This document shows, piece after piece, positions 21,672 through 34,285 of a DNA stretch of 64,000 bases. The position numbers and the translations under genes are program-made. Origin of the DNA: Ceratothoa steindachneri (lineage: Eukaryota > Arthropoda > Malacostraca > Isopoda > Cymothoidae); contig OZ018323.1 in the NCBI GenBank assembly GCA_963969495.1, positions 71,086,920 through 71,150,919 of the forward strand, given 5' to 3'. Under the pieces are notes generated by a model, which saw only the letters and a list, made by a program, of their open reading frames with translations, did not search any database and had not been told where the DNA came from. Each line of letters starts with the position of its first letter. The first letter of the stretch is position 1.

Positions 21672-24500
21672 TATTGAGGTCCTTCTGACCTCTGTCGTAA
21701 CCAACCACAACCTAATGCGACTCTAATTTTACTCCAAATAAAAAGAAAGCATTGACTAAATCAGGAGTTAGAAGAAGTTAACTGTATATGCTACGTTTTG
21801 AAGAGTGAAAGAAAAAGGATTGAAGTTTGGTTTTACTTTTACTACTATAGAGTTAATAAAATCGATTTATTACGCGAGAGTTATCACATAAATGAGTAAA
21901 CGAAAACTGTAATTCAGGATACGCACAGTTCTTGATGGTAACAATCCCTTACACTATCAGTTATATGAATAATTTAAATATAAATAAGTTATTAGAATGC
22001 ACAGGTGAATTTATGTAAACATTTCAACTCACTAGAAATGATGAAAGTTTTTTTTATCTGGATAACTATTTATTTCAATTAGATTTATGTAGACTAAAAT
22101 GAAATTACTGCACTGCACTACATATAGACTACCCGAAAGAAACGTAGTGGGAAACCTAGTTGGTCGCCTAAGGAAGTTGCGGGCAGAGGCTTTTGCGGCT
22201 GTACTGCGAAGTGGCTCGTGAAATTAGAAGTTAATAAAAAGATTGACTCGACGTGAGAAAGAGCGAAATTTTCTCGTTCTCTATTGAGGCAAACTTGCCG
22301 CGAAAACTGCGTCATGGAGAAAATTGACGAGGGATGGAGTTCCTTTTTTCGTGGCATTTTTTCCTCTTGTTTTTTTGTCTACACATTCTTAAGCGAGTTT
22401 TGTTTCTCAACAAGTTGGAGAAGCTCGACTACCAACTCTGCTTGATAGAAATTGTTTCCATGGAGATTTGAGAGCAACAGAAGCAAAGTGACCAGAGTAA
22501 TCTCCTTTTTTGAAATGGTGCTTTCCTCTACGAAGTTGATTGCGAGCCGATGGTTTAGTCTTGATTGCCGCGATCTTAAAGGGGTAAAAGACGTAAGAAA
22601 TGCCTCCTTTCTTTACTTTGAAAAGACAGGAAAATGAACTTGAAAGTATTCATGTTCCTTCGATGTGGATATAAATGAGTTTCTACAGGTGTACGTTGCT
22701 TAAGGGAACGACGCTCCCCCCCCCAATTTTTTCGTTTTAAAACAATGTCTTGAGAGTATTATATATTGGAGGATAAAAATTGACTGCAAAAAGGTTTCCC
22801 CAAAAAAGGAGAGATATTTCTTTAGCTTTTGATTTTAGTGATGAAGGGAAAGGATTGTTTAAAAATGTTCTCCGTATTTTTTTAAACTAACAAAGAAGAA
22901 TGATTTTAAAATGGCATCGAAGGTTTTATCTTGTCCTAATGTTTAGCAGAAAAAATGCAATAGATCTGTCTGAGATTATCTCTATGTATTATAAAATTAC
23001 TTTCAAATGGAGAATTTATTAGACTAGGACGCATTGTTTTCCAAAATGAGATAAATAATTAATTAGACTCTACTAAAAATTTCAATCTAAATGAAATATT
23101 GTCAGTATGATTCGTTAAGCTTCCAATATTTTAAGGCATTACATCTTGATCTGTTAAGTACTCTGTGAAGGTCTGTGGCCTTAAGGAGTACATTAAAAGA
23201 TTATAATGAATTTGCCCCCTTATAAATGCAACAACTCCCTAGCTATAAAAGAGGCTTACTAACCAATACAAAATTTTCACACTTAAACCAGGAAGCGATC
23301 TCGTGTTTTATGAGCAAATCTATAGATTCTATCGCGCCTATCCGATGAAAGACTTAGAACCAACGCACAGGTGTCTCGGAAAATAATGTCTAGCTGTAAT
23401 GATATGTATATTAGTACTAGAATGTCAGTCTCATAAACGTTATATACCGTCTATATCGGTACCTCCACCAAAATAAATATCTCAAGTATCAGCAATTAGG
23501 CCATTACCACGCCATTCCACTTTGTGGGAATTAAAACAATTCCTGGTTCTGTTTAACTTCCTAAGGAAATTCTTGTCCAACAGCGATGCTATTTTCTTTT
23601 CTTTCGCTAAGCTCTTAAGCACGCAAATAAACGTCGTCCAATTCTTGTTTAGCTTGTGACGACGAACCAAAAGATAAATTTTCTTAAAATAAAATATTCT
23701 GTTCCATAAACCTACTTTATAATACATACTAAGACATCTGTCTTCTTACGTCTCATAAGAGGCGCATCAGGTATATGTTGGGCGGGTTTGGGAACATTTT
23801 TAAAACGTCGCAGTGGGGTTCTTTAATTTGTCAACTTTTAGTATATACATAGTTATGGGGCATTTTGGTAGCAATCTTGAGAGTGCTATATTTCATGTGT
23901 TGAGTCGTCACAAGGAAATTATTTTAGCATTCAGCTTACACAGCACCAAGAATTCTACAAATATAGCCTTTTTCGTTGAATATATAAGCCAAAACAGAAG
24001 TGTTATCATACACATATTTGGCATTCACGAATCTTTTACATCTGGGGGCGTGCAGATTTCGTCAAATGAATTCTTGTCTTCTTATTTCATTTAGATAAAC
24101 TGTCTAGATCCATTTGTACTTCATATTTCAACTATTCCTCCATATTCAACCATAAATTGACGTCCTTTTTATTCAAACCTTCAAATTTTTAAAATTTCAC
24201 AAAATGACTTTTTCTTCTTCTAAGTTCTCAATTATTTGTGGTTTGTCAAAAGGTCAGTCAGTTTGAAATGATCTCTCCTCTTCATTAAATAAGATCGTGT
24301 TTGCATTAACTCCACTAAAACATAAAACCATTTAATTCACTCTGTATATTCCCAAACTTTAGCATACGATGAAAAGCTTAATTATATACTGGTATAAATC
24401 TAATTACTTTTTTTCCCAGTGCTCAAAGTAAATCTATTAAATTAAATGAATTAAAAGCGGATTGGTTCCAGTAACAATTCTCACTTATCGAGGAGTTTAA
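21672..24500. other. no gene recognised; GC-richer patch at 22.1-22.6 kb
   Basis: The patch 22118-22640 is less AT-rich and holds frames on both strands (79 codons minus, 61 codons plus) without recognisable motifs. A short poly-C run lies near 22720. The rest is AT-rich and featureless. Confidence 0.4.
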
Positions 24501-27500
24501 ATAAACACTTTCCGTTCGAGATATTATGCAAGTCATTGCCCCTCTACCAGAAGGACGACCCGGATTCATTGAGTACACGGAAGCAGGCCATTTTCAACAC
24601 TCATAAAACTGTGAAGGACAAAGTGAAATATGCATACACGGTCCTTTTAGTGCAAACCTCAGCCGCTGTGACCCTTTACGACGATATTATCCTACGACCT
24701 CTTGCTACGGGTATGGCACGAAATTCCCAAGCAGTTCTTACGCCAGCTCCTACCGTAAGCTTAGCTATTGCAGAGTCTAGGAGTTGTTGTACTCAATAAG
24801 GTCGCTCAGTGAAGCATTTTAGGCTTTCATAGGCGCAAATCTCCACAGTGACCTATTTTCACACCGGTTTCCGCCTCAGATTAGTAAGTGACGGCTAACC
24901 TACCTTTAATCAATAGTTTGGAGCAGGTAGCTAAAATGGCCATTACCCTCATTGAGTTTTCTTATGCTTTGGTAGCCCAATTGATAATTGATGCTGCCCA
25001 GGGACCATCAAGGCAACCTCGATAATTTAAAGGGTAAATAATAAATCTTCTCAGAGAAATTCGGGTTGTTGTTCTCATTCCTTTGCGAGCCAGCCATGCA
25101 CGCCAAAGTTTCACCTGCTAATTCAGCCGATTTCAAACTTTTCCCCAAAACAGGCGTGAATATCACGGTTGGTACTAACCTCGATTTAAATAGAAGTCTC
25201 GTAAGTGCTTATTTCACTTTTTCATTCGTTAAAAATACCCCCCCCTCGCTAAGGGTGTTGTGAACGAATATAAAGAACAATGTTTTCTATTGGTTCAGCT
25301 GATCGCAATGAGTCGGTTTTATGTGGATTCTGGGCATCCGCCAGCGTGGCAGAATTGTGTTTTTCTGAAGAGAAATGGTGAGCTCAATCTCTTAAATTAC
25401 AGGCGCCAAACTGCACCTTAATCTCAACCTAGGAAAGATACTTAGATTTCGGTTAAGACACATTTCACATGGATCTTTATTGTGGTAAAGGTTTCACACG
25501 CGATGCTCGGGGCACATTTTCTAACTCATTTTGACCGACAGGTTGAACTCAGGTGGCGTAGGTTAGGGGAAAAAAAGACTGAACTTTTCGTTACAGTCAG
25601 ACATGACATGTTTCAACTATTTACTGTAGTATAATCAAGGTACACAGTTTTTATTCGATTTAGCTGACCTAACTGTGCTCAATTCAATGAGATTATACTG
25701 TTAACTATGCAGTCACTCACTATATTGAGACACAGGATCATTCCGCCTACTTTCGTGCGCGAATACTGCTTTCTCACAAACTCGCACCAAAAAATAATAA
25801 GATCGAACATATGATGTCTGCCAGCAGCATCCGGCCTTCCAAGAGCGATTGAACATATCGCTCTGCGCATGATTACCAAATCTTTAGGGAAATAAAAAGG
25901 CCGAGGCAATTTTACGAACCTTTATACACAGACAAAAGGCGACCGTTACTTTACTCCAAACGTAATAGATTTTTCCGGTAAACTAAATGGAAATTCCATA
26001 TTTTTCAATGTAAACCCAGTTAAAGCATACCACTAAATTCCCTTTAACTTACAAGTGATGAGATATAAATGCAATGTCCCTTTCCCACCTAATTTCCTTC
26101 CTCTTACTGCTCGGGAATTTATTTTCATGGGAAGAATGTGAACGGAGAGTGGGCACTCTGAACTCCATGTTAACTGAACTCTGTATGTAACTAATTTACT
26201 GCTTGGTTTATAGTCAAGCTACTCTCCTAGAAATAGGCTTGCCGCATCTAAGCCTACATTACCACTTCCTGACAAGTTTTACAAACACGTTTTCATTAAC
26301 TCCATCGAATTAACGAACATTTATTTCACTTCGAGTGAGAGCTCTGAACCTTTAACTTGCTGTGAAAAGCCTAATTCCCTCTTTGTATAAATATTGTACT
26401 TGAAACTTTTGAATTATGTGAATTAACAGTGATTTTTTCCCAGTAAAAATTCCTGCTGAAATAAAATTAATTATTTTCTCTTATTAAGAAAAAAATTAAA
26501 CCTCATTCCATGTTAAATGTTTTACAATAAACGTTATCAAAATTCATTCTGAGCGGAATGTGAAATCAAAACAAAATAAGTGCTACTGGCATACAATTTA
26601 GTGCTAGGTGTCCACATATGTAGTCCAGAATCATGTATCCTCTTGGTATGAAACAACCATGCATGTTCCAACTTGTCCACAACTTATACCAGTTCGTCTA
26701 GAAATTTGCATCCTTACAATTACGCACATCAAGATGAGAGCAAGTGGCAGCTGATGGCACATGTTAGAAAACTAAAGCACGCTTTCATAATTACACAATC
26801 ATTAAACACAACAACCGACCTACAACTTTCTACTGGACGGTCAAAGATGGCTGTGGATTGGACCTTAGCCCAAATACTACATTCTATATTCAATCAGCAC
26901 GTAATAGATACTTATACACATGGATTTTTCCTTTTTTAAGGTCAACTTCTCTCAATATCTTTGGCTTAATTAAGGCACTGATTATTAAGGTATAACCTAG
27001 TTAGAGTGAACTACAATTGTTATGCAATTTTATTTACATTTTGTAGAATCTATTCTTGTGAGTCTTCATAATAATTCTAATATTTCTCTGTTCTTTTTAA
27101 TAACTATTATTTTTTAATATTTATTTTTCAATGTTTCACTATCAGATAGAGATGTAAACCATCTAGTGATTTAAATATTTATTTAATAGGTGTGATCTTT
27201 GATAATAATTTTGCATTAAGACTCCAACCAAGAGTCTGGGTCTATGTAGCGAGTCTCAGCCCAAGCAGAGAGTTTGCGCATCAATTAAATTTGGTCACAC
27301 CTTAGCCACGAATCATTATGGTCCAACACTAATTCAAGCAAATTATCACTAGAATAACAAGATCATACAAGTTATAGGCCGTCTATGAAGCCTCTCCCTC
27401 GCTCCACAAACTTAAAATGTTAACTAATTATATATTCAACAAACTAAGAGGGCACGCCCCTTTAAGGTAGCCTCCATTTTAATTAGCCAGAACAAAAGAC

Positions 27501-28280
27501 TAAGAAGCTATGAATAGTTTATCAAGAAATAGATTATGTAATTTGCTGCTTTTGTAGACTAGCATTTAATCTCATAGCAAACAAAATACTATCGTTATTT
27601 TCTTATTATTCATTAACATTCATTTATCATTGGTTCATTATGAATAATTCAAGATTATCCTCGTTTTCTTGTCTCTTTTCCATTTTGTGACTATAACATT
27701 GCAGACCAATTTGCCAAATTTCTCTGCCTATCTTCAATTTAACTTTTTCGATTTAACTAAATTCTATTTTCTTATGAATTTCGCCAGATTTTAAGTGATT
27801 TTCTCTCCTCCAAGGCAAAGTCAGGGTGAAATTCACAACAGGGAACACTCCGAATGTCTACAACATATATTCCAATTTGCCCCAGGACAATTTATTTCTA
27901 CCTTCATTTTAGATTGGTTGCATAAGCGTTAACACTAGAGGCCGTTTTTATTAATTATATGTTCATGCTTCTCCACAGTATTCTACCTATTCTTTTGTCA
28001 GTTTTTTTCGTCTTTGAATATTTTTCTAGTAATTCTATTCTTTATTTTCCAAGTACTCCTAATATTTTATGCCTTTTCTAGTTTCGTTATAAAAATTCGT
28101 TATATGATCATTACTCCTCATTAGTATTTTATTTTCATTTTTTATTAATATTAAATAAATAGCCGTGCTGGAAAAGGAATAATGGGATTACAAATGCTTT
28201 TGCGAATATTTGTAAAGATTTGTACTTTAAGATATGCAAATAAGGAGGGCTTTTCTAAATGAGAGAGAAACACTTGGAAT
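24501..28280. other. no gene recognised
   Basis: Frames at 24536-24799 (87 codons), 25066-25263 (65 codons) and 26673-26939 (88 codons), all plus strand, lack family features. The 25066 frame reaches a possible splice donor GTAAGT at about 25202, but nothing supports it further. Confidence 0.4.
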
Positions 28281-28325
28281 TTGAATGTCTTGGTCTTTAA
28301 CTCATTTACCCTCCTTTGTTTCCAG

Positions 28326-28475
28326 TGGAGTCAGGAGAATTTCTTCCTGGGGACTCTAGGAAGCCGCATTAGACCCATGAAATGCAATGAGTCTGCGTCT
28401 ACCGATGTTCGCAGGGTCATTTCAAGATATGAATACCTCAAGCATTTTAGCAAGGAATTTTCACGGATAAAATGA
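28326..28475 (+). CDS. candidate 3' terminal exon, unknown protein
   Basis: A pyrimidine-rich run ending TTTGTTTCCAG, a good 3' splice-site shape, is followed directly by an open frame of 49 codons that stops at TGA. The frame includes RPMKCNESASTDVRRVISRY and EYLKHFSKEFSRIK. Within 25 bases after the stop come two AATAAA polyadenylation-type hexamers. The base composition is less AT-rich than the flanks. This is what a last coding exon looks like, but the protein is not recognisable and no upstream partner exon was identified. It could also be chance. Confidence 0.3.
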   Translation, partial: WSQENFFLGTLGSRIRPMKCNESASTDVRRVISRYEYLKHFSKEFSRIK

Positions 28476-28930
28476 GAATTATAAAAAATAAACACAGATA
28501 AATAAAAGAGGTTTATAGAGAGGAAGAAAAGGAATCTTTAAAATGTTTAAGAACAACCCTATAATATAAATATCCAAAATATTTTGGCTTGAGATAAAAT
28601 ATCTAGGAAGAATTAGAGCAAAAGGCAGAAGCAATATGAATACAAATTTATCCTTGAAAGTGAACACATGAAGGACAAGCAAGGAGAGTTTATGTATATT
28701 ACTCTTTCATGAGAATTTTTTTTTAATTTCATTTTGTTAGTACTTATGTTAGGTTCACACCAGAATACCATTAGAGATTGCTGTTTAATTGCCAGGTTTT
28801 CTTTCACTAAAGCTTTTCTTTATTATAAAAATTACATTTGGCGGACATTGTAGTCCATTCTAGGTCTTCTGTGATTTAGCTAACCTTTATTTGGTTTATT
28901 TGGTACGAAGTTCACGTCCGCCGCAGCCCT
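28476..28930. other. no gene seen
   Basis: AT-rich. The minus-strand frames here (67 and 64 codons) are Leu/Phe-rich and overlapping, with no support. Confidence 0.5.
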
Positions 28931-28934
28931 TCAG

Positions 28935-29234
28935 ATGGAGTGTGACCCACTTCCGTCGGCCAGCGAAATTGCTTCCGATGACGCCGTATATAATTCCCAG
29001 CCCCAGCATGAGAAAATCAGTACTCTCCAGTATTCGACGGAATCAGCCCAGGACACGACGATCAAATTCTCAAGCGATTCCCGCACCCCAAGGGCTCGCA
29101 GGTGAGAAACATTTATTGAGAATTAACGAGAATCAAGCAACGTGAAGACTCGTCCTTCTGCAAAAACCAGCTCAGCTCCTTCTGGCGAGAATACTCCCAC
29201 GATCCGAACACTCGAGGCTCACCACGGAAATTGT
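28935..29234 (+). CDS. candidate 5' coding exon(s), unknown protein
   Basis: An ATG in the phrase CAGATGGAGTGTGAC (about 28935) opens a 56-codon frame, MECDPLPSASEIASDDAVYN..., rich in Ser, Thr, Asp and Gln. It ends at GCTCGCAGGTGAGAAAC, where AG|GTGAG is a strong splice-donor match and the unspliced frame meets TGA at once. About 36 bases on, after CAAG, a further Ser/Thr/Pro-rich frame (TRPSAKTSSAPSGENTPTI) runs to another donor-like TTGTAAGA at about 29234. The segment is markedly GC-richer than its surroundings. A 36-base intron would be unusually short, so the link between the two parts may instead be a frameshift or illusory. The product would be a disordered N-terminal region; its identity is unknown. 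Confidence 0.3.
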
Positions 29235-29239
29235 AAGAC

Positions 29240-31400
29240 AATTACGTTTTCTCTCTATCAACTTCGAAGAGGCACGACGCTATTCGACCTCAAAGATTCA
29301 CCAATGCTTTCCTCTTCCCGTTTACTTTCGGTTAGTCGTTTGTGCATGCTCGCGGTGTGTGCCGAAGCATCCATTTAAATTAATTTTTCTTTCCAATTAG
29401 TCTGGTGTATTTCCCATAGTGTCTCCTTTGAAATATTTTATTGTATGTATAGTAGTAAAGATTATTTCTGTTCTCCCTGTTTGATTCTCATAACCATATA
29501 GCCAATTGACTGAAATCGGCCAAAGGTAGAATAAGCACTCGTATATATATCGTTATGACCCACTTCAAAAAGGGTCATTCCCCCGCGCCTGCTTGTCGCC
29601 TCATTTCCCCGCATCCAAATAATTCCCAAACTTTCGATAATCATATTTATTTTTTCTTAATTTCTTCTTTTGTTTTCAAAACTTTAAAGGAACTCTTAGA
29701 AAAAAAACTAGGATAAAAACTTAAAATATTAATAGGTTATAACCAAACTAAGAGAAAATATCTATTATAATTCAAACCACCAAAAAATCCGGTTCATAAA
29801 AAAGTGTTAACGAAAAAGAGCTCTTTTAAGTGATCCAGGAAAGTAACCTTGAAATGTTTTAAAATTTAGTCATATTAAACAAAAATGGACAAGTCGTGAC
29901 TTAGCCCTTTATTAAAACATTTGTTATCGCGATTTCAAATTCTATAATTTGGCCATATGGGGATAAAAATGATCGACTTTGATGATAATGGCCTTTTATT
30001 TTCTCGAATGATTGTTCATTTTTAATGAGTAAGAGGGAAAAAAGTTAAGTAAATATTTATTATTTAACGAGTTAATAAGGTAGAATCAACCTAAAAAAAT
30101 ATTAGAAAAAAACAAAATATTAATAATAAGGTTTAGAGGAATTAGGACTCTTCTCTAACTCTCTGGAATCTCGTCATTTACTCTCATGTTTTTAATGCTA
30201 TTTATTTATTTCCAACTCTATATTTTACCCTAGTCTATACACCTCCTTTGCAACACCACAACGAAAATAAAAACAAGACCCTGATTCCTTAAATATGGAA
30301 ACACAAATAAATGTTTTGATATAATTTCTCGCTCTCGGCCATATGAGGTGAGATGAATGGTGATACTCGTATATTCACTGGAGCAGGCTATGAGTAATTA
30401 ATATTGCGCCTCTGGTGGCGCTTCAATGGATATTGTATGACAAGAAATCGCGTCTTATAGGTTTTCTCCCGAGAAATTTCTAAGAAAAAATCTGTGTTCT
30501 TTCTGTCACACGTTAACGTACTGGTCAGTTTTTGCCATGTAAATAATGCTCAAGAATACGAATTAATCAATGAGGATGGAGGAGGTGAGGAGGCTTGAGT
30601 TATGGATGTAAATTGTTTAACTCAGTATCGAGGTTTAAAATGAGTTGGAGAAGCAGTTAACTTAGTTCGTTATGAAAGCCAGTCACTTCCGAAACCTTTC
30701 TCCTAAGTAAATAATTACATATTGTTTTATACAAAAAACTACTTTCAGAAAAGATAAAAGAGTGAAACGAAGGATAAAGATAACCAATTTATTCGTTACA
30801 TACGAAATTAACTATAATTTCTCAGTAATTAAATGAGAGAATCTGTAAGAGTTTCTTGAGTCAAATAACTGAGGTTCATCTTTAACGTTCTGAGTCGATA
30901 ATATAACTTATAATTCTCTTGGTCGAAATTGATGCGCATCAATCTCATTCATCCTATTTTTTAAAGCGCAGAAACACTGACATAAGCGAACAATTGTAGG
31001 CATAATACATTAACAAATTTGATTATCTTATTAGAAGAAGGAGTTTTCAATTGAATGTCAGAATAATTTTAGATTTAATGGTACTATGAGTAAAAAAAAT
31101 CGCTGTTTTAAAAGGTACATATGACATATCCTCAATCCTAATATCCTGCCAAAGGACTTGACTTGACTTTACCTTTTCGATCTGATGAAGGGAGGCTGCG
31201 GAAGAAGGTGTGAATTCCCAATCTAGAGTGAGACTATCGGTAAACGGAGTGGATTTTAAGCAAAGATGATGGTTTATGCCTTTATTCTCTCGTGTAAACC
31301 TCCTAGTATCTTCGAATTCTATTGAGCTCGTCCAATGCTGTACTATATTCTACTAAAATCCAGGTTTGGTCATTCCCATATTTGGAGGGAGATGACCTCA
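29240..31400. other. AT-rich stretch, nothing recognised
   Basis: No supportable gene, RNA or repeat in about 2.1 kb. Confidence 0.55.
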
Positions 31401-31404
31401 AATA

Positions 31405-31990
31405 TATTCTAGAGAAAAAATACAAAATAAACGTGAATGAGAAATCGGCCCTCATATATTGGAATATATGCCAAAAGAAATGTAACTATAAAAAGTAATG
31501 TAGTGAGGGACAGAAGTGTGAGAGGATAGCTAAAAAAATTACATAAAAGTGAGTACATGGAGAGTAAACAAGATAAATATAGGAAGAATTTCGACGCAGG
31601 GTGGCGGTCGGGAGCATCGAAGGTTGGCGACCAGAGGAGAAAATTTGGAGTAGTCACGGAGAGTACGTGCACTACGAGGACACTAAAGCAAATGAAACTC
31701 CTCCTGGGCCTGGCAGCCTTATAGGGGGCAAGGCATAGGCTACCAGGACCGGAAAATATCACCAGTCTTCCGAGGTGTTGAAGGTCCGGGAAGACCATCA
31801 GCGATGTTATTATTTTCCCGTGTGAAACGTATGTTCCGGGTAAAGTTCCGAAGTTTCTGGGACAATCCGACTAAGTTAAAAGTAGACAGTTGATGGAAGA
31901 TGAGGAATATTACACCTAAGCGTCTTGTGTATGGCTAGTCGATAGTCCAAGAAGATCCGAGCGGAAGGAAACAGGACCCAGGTCAGCATT
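31405..31990 (-). pseudogene. downstream part of the 31-34 kb retroelement
   Basis: A 129-codon minus frame (31798-31409) becomes Leu/Phe-rich toward its end and is probably not coding there. In a neighbouring frame near 31800, NNNIADGLPGPSTP resembles the N-x-x-AD-x-LSR segment that follows RNase H in gypsy-type pol. That would place the end of pol here. Evidence is thin. Confidence 0.3.
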
Positions 31991-32002
31991 AGAGATAAAG
32001 TT

Positions 32003-32323
32003 TTATAGTAGAAGGCTATCCTTGGTTATTTGACTCCTGAGGTGGGGGAAGACACATGTGTTTCTCTCACAACTGACGGTGAGCGCGGAAACGCGCTTCC
32101 TAAACCAATAAAACCATTGCACATCCACGAGAGCGATCAGGTAAAGAAACCGGTGATCCACGTGGCCGTCTCTCATGTTGCTGTTGCAGAGCTGGACCCA
32201 GAAGAACTGGAGGTTGAAGAAATAAACTATGAAGTTTAAGAGGCCACCGAGTCTCAGCCAAAATACTTGGTCCAGGGCTAGATGTGTGTAGTACGACAGG
32301 GCACTGCGGACTTTAGCAACCAT
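32003..32323 (-). pseudogene. connection/RNase H-like segment of the 31-34 kb retroelement
   Basis: A 106-codon minus frame directly follows the reverse transcriptase. The block ALSYYTHLALDQVFWLRLGG then LLNFIVYFF resembles the connection region of DIRS/gypsy-type elements, where a G-x-LNF phrase lies between the thumb and RNase H. RNase H itself should follow, but its T-D-A-S motif is not evident. The call depends on position and one short motif. Confidence 0.35.
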
Positions 32324-32355
32324 GGGGCCTGTAAAGGCAGGCCTTCTGCTTTTGG

Positions 32356-33010
32356 AGTTATATTCGGATGTCCAGGTATTCCGAGGAAGTGGTAGGCGTA
32401 AGTATCGACTTGGCGTAATTTACTTGCAGGCTGCTAGACAGAATGTCCGGCAAGGTGTTTAGAACGTCATCAAGTTGTCCCACAATAAGGACGTTATCTA
32501 TATAAGTGAAATTCTTCTTAGCCCAGGAGTTGGCATTAAAGCACATGTAAATTTGCATGAGGTATGGAGCTCCCTAAAAACCCATTGGTAAGTGCTTGAA
32601 AGATCATTTTCTGTTGCCGACTACAATTCCAAACTGGTGTCTGGTACTTGGATGGAGAGGGAGATTATAGAACCCATTCTTGAAGTCGATCTTGACGGCC
32701 ACGTCTGTGGGTGAAGAGGTCCGCAGCACCTACCTTATGCCCAGTAAAATAAAGGAAGGTGGGTTAAGGAGAGGAGTAAGAGCGGTCTTATCAGAAATTA
32801 ACCGCATAATCCCGTCCGGTTTAGGTACTCCGCAGAATGGGTGTGCTCTGGTAACCTCTGTAGACTCTACGAAAACGTCACTTTTTACAAGTTCGTAAAT
32901 AGCGTCTTGAAGATTTTAACTCAACGACTGATAGTGATGAAACTTCCAAGGTAAGAAGACTTTAATGCCAGCTGCTTGGGCACTACTTACAATATTGTTT
33001 GCCGCGGGGA
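32356..33010 (-). pseudogene. reverse transcriptase of the 31-34 kb retroelement
   Basis: Reading the minus strand from about 33010: AIYELVKSDVFVESTEVTRA, then PFCGVPKPDGIMRLISD (fingers, VPK-x-DG-x-x-R-x-I), VAVKIDFKNGFYNLPLHPST (first catalytic Asp block), FKHLPMGF followed after a stop by GAPYLMQ, and FTYIDNVLIVGQ (YxDD position, here D-N). It ends with LQVNYAKSILTPTTSSEYLD, matching the G-x-x-x-N-x-x-KS-x-L-x-PT-x-x-x-x-YLG thumb entry. The KS-x-L-x-PT form is typical of DIRS-like and some other gypsy-related enzymes. The frame has at least two stops. Function if intact: copying element RNA to DNA. Confidence 0.7.
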
Positions 33011-33044
33011 CACTGCATCGGTCACCCGGTCTCTGTATTCTAAC

Positions 33045-33570
33045 TTATCCGACAAATCTTATAATCTTCGACTGTAGGGGTTCGATAACCGTCCTGACCA
33101 CCTCATCTTGCTCATTCCCGTTACCGTTGTTCTTTCCACTGTTGTTACCGTCGTGACCTTCCCCGTTGGCTGAGCCGTTGTTACCGCCTCTGTTGCGGTT
33201 GGGATCCCTAATATCCGGTGGGCCACTTGCCACGAATCTTTCATTTCCCGTCGATACCGTAGACTCAAAGGATAAGGATAGCGCCGAAGATGGTGTCCTA
33301 TTTACATACAGTACAGTTGGTACGGTCAAGCCTGGGAGGGGAGCGCCATACTCGTAGATGCAAAGGCCACCTAGTAAGTTCCTTATCTTGTTAAAATAAT
33401 CACGAATATTCTGAAGGGAGAAAGACTCTTACACGGGAGAAGGTTGCCTAAATAATTTCAGCACTTGAAAATCCTCATCCTTGACATCGATTACTTCACT
33501 GACTGATACATTCTGAGGTGACGCTATATGTAAGATCGGAGGAAAGCGGTCAAATATAAAATAAAGGCAC
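33045..33570 (-). pseudogene. Gly/Asn-rich block upstream of the reverse transcriptase
   Basis: The minus frame from about 33560 (with one stop near 33430) contains SVSEVIDVKDEDFQVLKLFR, FSLQNIRDYFNKIRNLLGG, LTVPTVLYVNRTPSSALS and then a low-complexity Gly/Asn run (NRGGNNGSANGEGHDGNNSG) before the reverse transcriptase. The phrases read as genuine protein rather than chance. It is a spacer or N-terminal domain of the pol or gag protein. No zinc knuckle is seen and I do not recognise the family. Confidence 0.5.
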
Positions 33571-33941
33571 AAGCTTCTCCTGACTATCACAGTTAAGTAA
33601 ACTTGAATAGAAGAACCATCTAAAACTAATGAACATAACTACCCGCGTAAAGAATCGAGACTAACACTGGTATCACCTGTGGGGTTGCCTGAAGGCCTAT
33701 TGCTTCTATTAATTAATTAATTTTGAGCACTGAAAGCACCGTTTATAATACTAATAGAGTAATAACCGCTAAAATTTGCGTTGTAGGCCGAAGACGAAGA
33801 CGAAGATGAAGCCGGAGATGAGGAGGAAGGCTTCGGTGATGAGGTGTCCCAACGACGATCCGATCAAGATTCGATATCGCGGTAGGATTCCAAGACACTG
33901 GAGACCTATATCTTAGGTTCCCACTATTCTTCTTGCGAGAT

Positions 33942-34268
33942 TTAGCCCGGCCGCCACATGCCATTCCGCGGCCTAGACCCACTGGGACTGAACGGGCAAA
34001 GACAATTTACTGTGGACGGCGTGTTGGCTAGCCTGCACAGCTGCTCTGAGAGTTGAATGTTAGAGGCTTGTTTGTCGACTGTCTTGTCATCTCGCAGGGC
34101 CGGTCTCCAGCCGTACTGAAGAGCATAGTAGTATAGACAGAGACGCTGATACGTTGTCTGTCGTTCCGCAGAGGTTAGAACCTCGTTTACCCCGTAGACC
34201 GTGAGGAGGAGAGAGATATCATCACGGTGCCGCCTTTGAAGGCCGGAGTGTGAATGTGGTTGATGAGA
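33942..34268 (-). pseudogene. ATG-less 108-codon open block, unknown gag-like protein
   Basis: The minus strand is open from a TGA at about 34270 to the TAA at 33942 without a usable ATG near its start. It reads RHRDDISLLLTVYGVNEVLT, then ERQTTYQRLCLYYYALQYGW, RPALRDDKTVDKQ and LSEQLCRLANTPST. The helical, charged-and-aromatic pattern looks like a real alpha-helical protein. Upstream (34549-34286) a Pro-rich frame in another phase, with INHIHTPAFKGG at the junction, probably belonged to the same protein before a frameshift. Placement upstream of the reverse transcriptase suggests a Gag-like or ORF1 product. No homologue recognised. Confidence 0.5.
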
Positions 34269-34285
34269 TCAGAAAACACGACTGA

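Noticed and set aside
24536..24799. 87-codon plus frame as a gene
   Set aside because: No motif or conservation. A 13-14 base resemblance after its end (AATAAGGTCGCTC) to the 48 kb transposon end is too short to mean much.
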